A stretch of 6,431 bases of DNA, from NCBI GenBank assembly GCA_003506635.1, contig DNZB01000087.1, positions 1 to 6,431 on the forward strand, given 5' to 3'. Below the pieces are notes generated by a model that was not told where the DNA came from, made no database searches, and saw only the letters and a list, made by a program, of their open reading frames with translations. Made by a program: the position numbers and the translations under genes. Below, in pieces: positions 6,157 to 6,431 of the stretch. Source of the stretch: Parvularcula sp. (GTDB lineage Bacteria > Pseudomonadota > Alphaproteobacteria > Caulobacterales > Parvularculaceae). How positions within the stretch are numbered: position 1 is the first letter of the stretch; the number at the start of each line of letters is the position of its first letter.

Positions 6157-6431
6157 GACCGCCGCTCCGCGGCGCGCGCATGAGCCTCGAGGCCTTCAAG
6201 CCGGGCAAGACGCGCGGCCGCCGGCGCCAGAGCGCGCGCCGCCTCCACGCTCAAGGTCTGCACCGAAATTGGCTTCAGGAAGGACTGGACGGTGACGCCG
6301 CCGAATGCGCGCGCGGCGCCGTCGGTCGGCAGCACATGGCTGGGACCGTTCACGTAGTCGCCGAAGGTCTCGCCGCTCGCCGCGCCCACGAATATCGCAC
6401 CGGCGCTTTCGACGCCGTCGACCCATCGATC
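6153..6431 (-). CDS. hisD: Histidinol dehydrogenase HisD, C-terminal 92 residues (5' end outside window)
   Basis: HisD is a zinc- and NAD-dependent enzyme that oxidises histidinol to histidine in two steps, ending the pathway. Only the C-terminal part is visible and the frame is open to the right edge. Within the fragment, GDYVNGPSHVLPT (24-36) holds the zinc-ligand Asp and, seven residues on, the active-site His. LEAHARA near the end holds the last zinc-ligand His, 52 residues after that active-site His. These spacings equal those of Asp360, His367 and His419 in E. coli HisD. The stop TGA overlaps the GTG start of the hisB fusion by four bases, so the two are translationally coupled. The wording VQTLS near the C-terminal end resembles the enterobacterial enzyme. 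Upstream hisG, the usual first gene, would lie beyond the right edge. Confidence 0.93.
   Translation of the reverse strand, partial: DRWVDGVESAGAIFVGAASGETFGDYVNGPSHVLPTDGAARAFGGVTVQSFLKPISVQTLSVEAARALAPAAARLARLEGLEAHARAAERRS

Overview
The window is a minus-strand histidine biosynthesis operon read from right to left. The order is hisD (3' end only), a hisC-like/hisB fusion, hisH, hisA, hisF, hisIE, hisC, and a PrnB-like (DUF1864) heme-dioxygenase-superfamily gene that runs off the left edge. No tRNA, rRNA, insertion sequence, CRISPR array or prophage signal was seen. Coding density is nearly total: the only intergenic gap is 53 bases (1118-1170), and every other junction overlaps by 4 to 11 bases.

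The DNA is GC-rich, with strong GC preference at third codon positions. The stand-alone HisC resembles alphaproteobacterial (Bradyrhizobium-like) enzymes, so an alphaproteobacterial host is the best guess. By contrast, HisF, HisH, HisA, the IGPD half of HisB and the fused HisIE look like the Escherichia coli/gammaproteobacterial set, and the order D-C-B-H-A-F-IE is that of the enterobacterial operon. This suggests a mosaic: a gamma-type operon in an alpha-type genome. These comparisons were made by eye from memory.

The most unusual item is the 409-residue hisB product. Its last ~193 residues are a complete imidazoleglycerol-phosphate dehydratase. The first ~216 residues are not the HAD phosphatase of E. 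coli HisB. They read as a shrunken HisC (histidinol-phosphate aminotransferase) that has lost about 100 central residues, the PLP lysine (Ala79), the PLP-ring aspartate (Asn49) and both key arginines (Leu87, Ala195). It sits exactly where hisC lies in the enterobacterial order, and a complete HisC is encoded further down the same operon.

Together the genes cover most of the pathway: HisIE (steps 2 and 3), HisA (isomerase), HisF plus HisH (IGP synthase), HisB (dehydratase), HisC (transaminase) and HisD (final oxidation). HisG and a histidinol-phosphate phosphatase are not in the window. The trailing DUF1864 gene is probably cotranscribed, but its role here is unknown.
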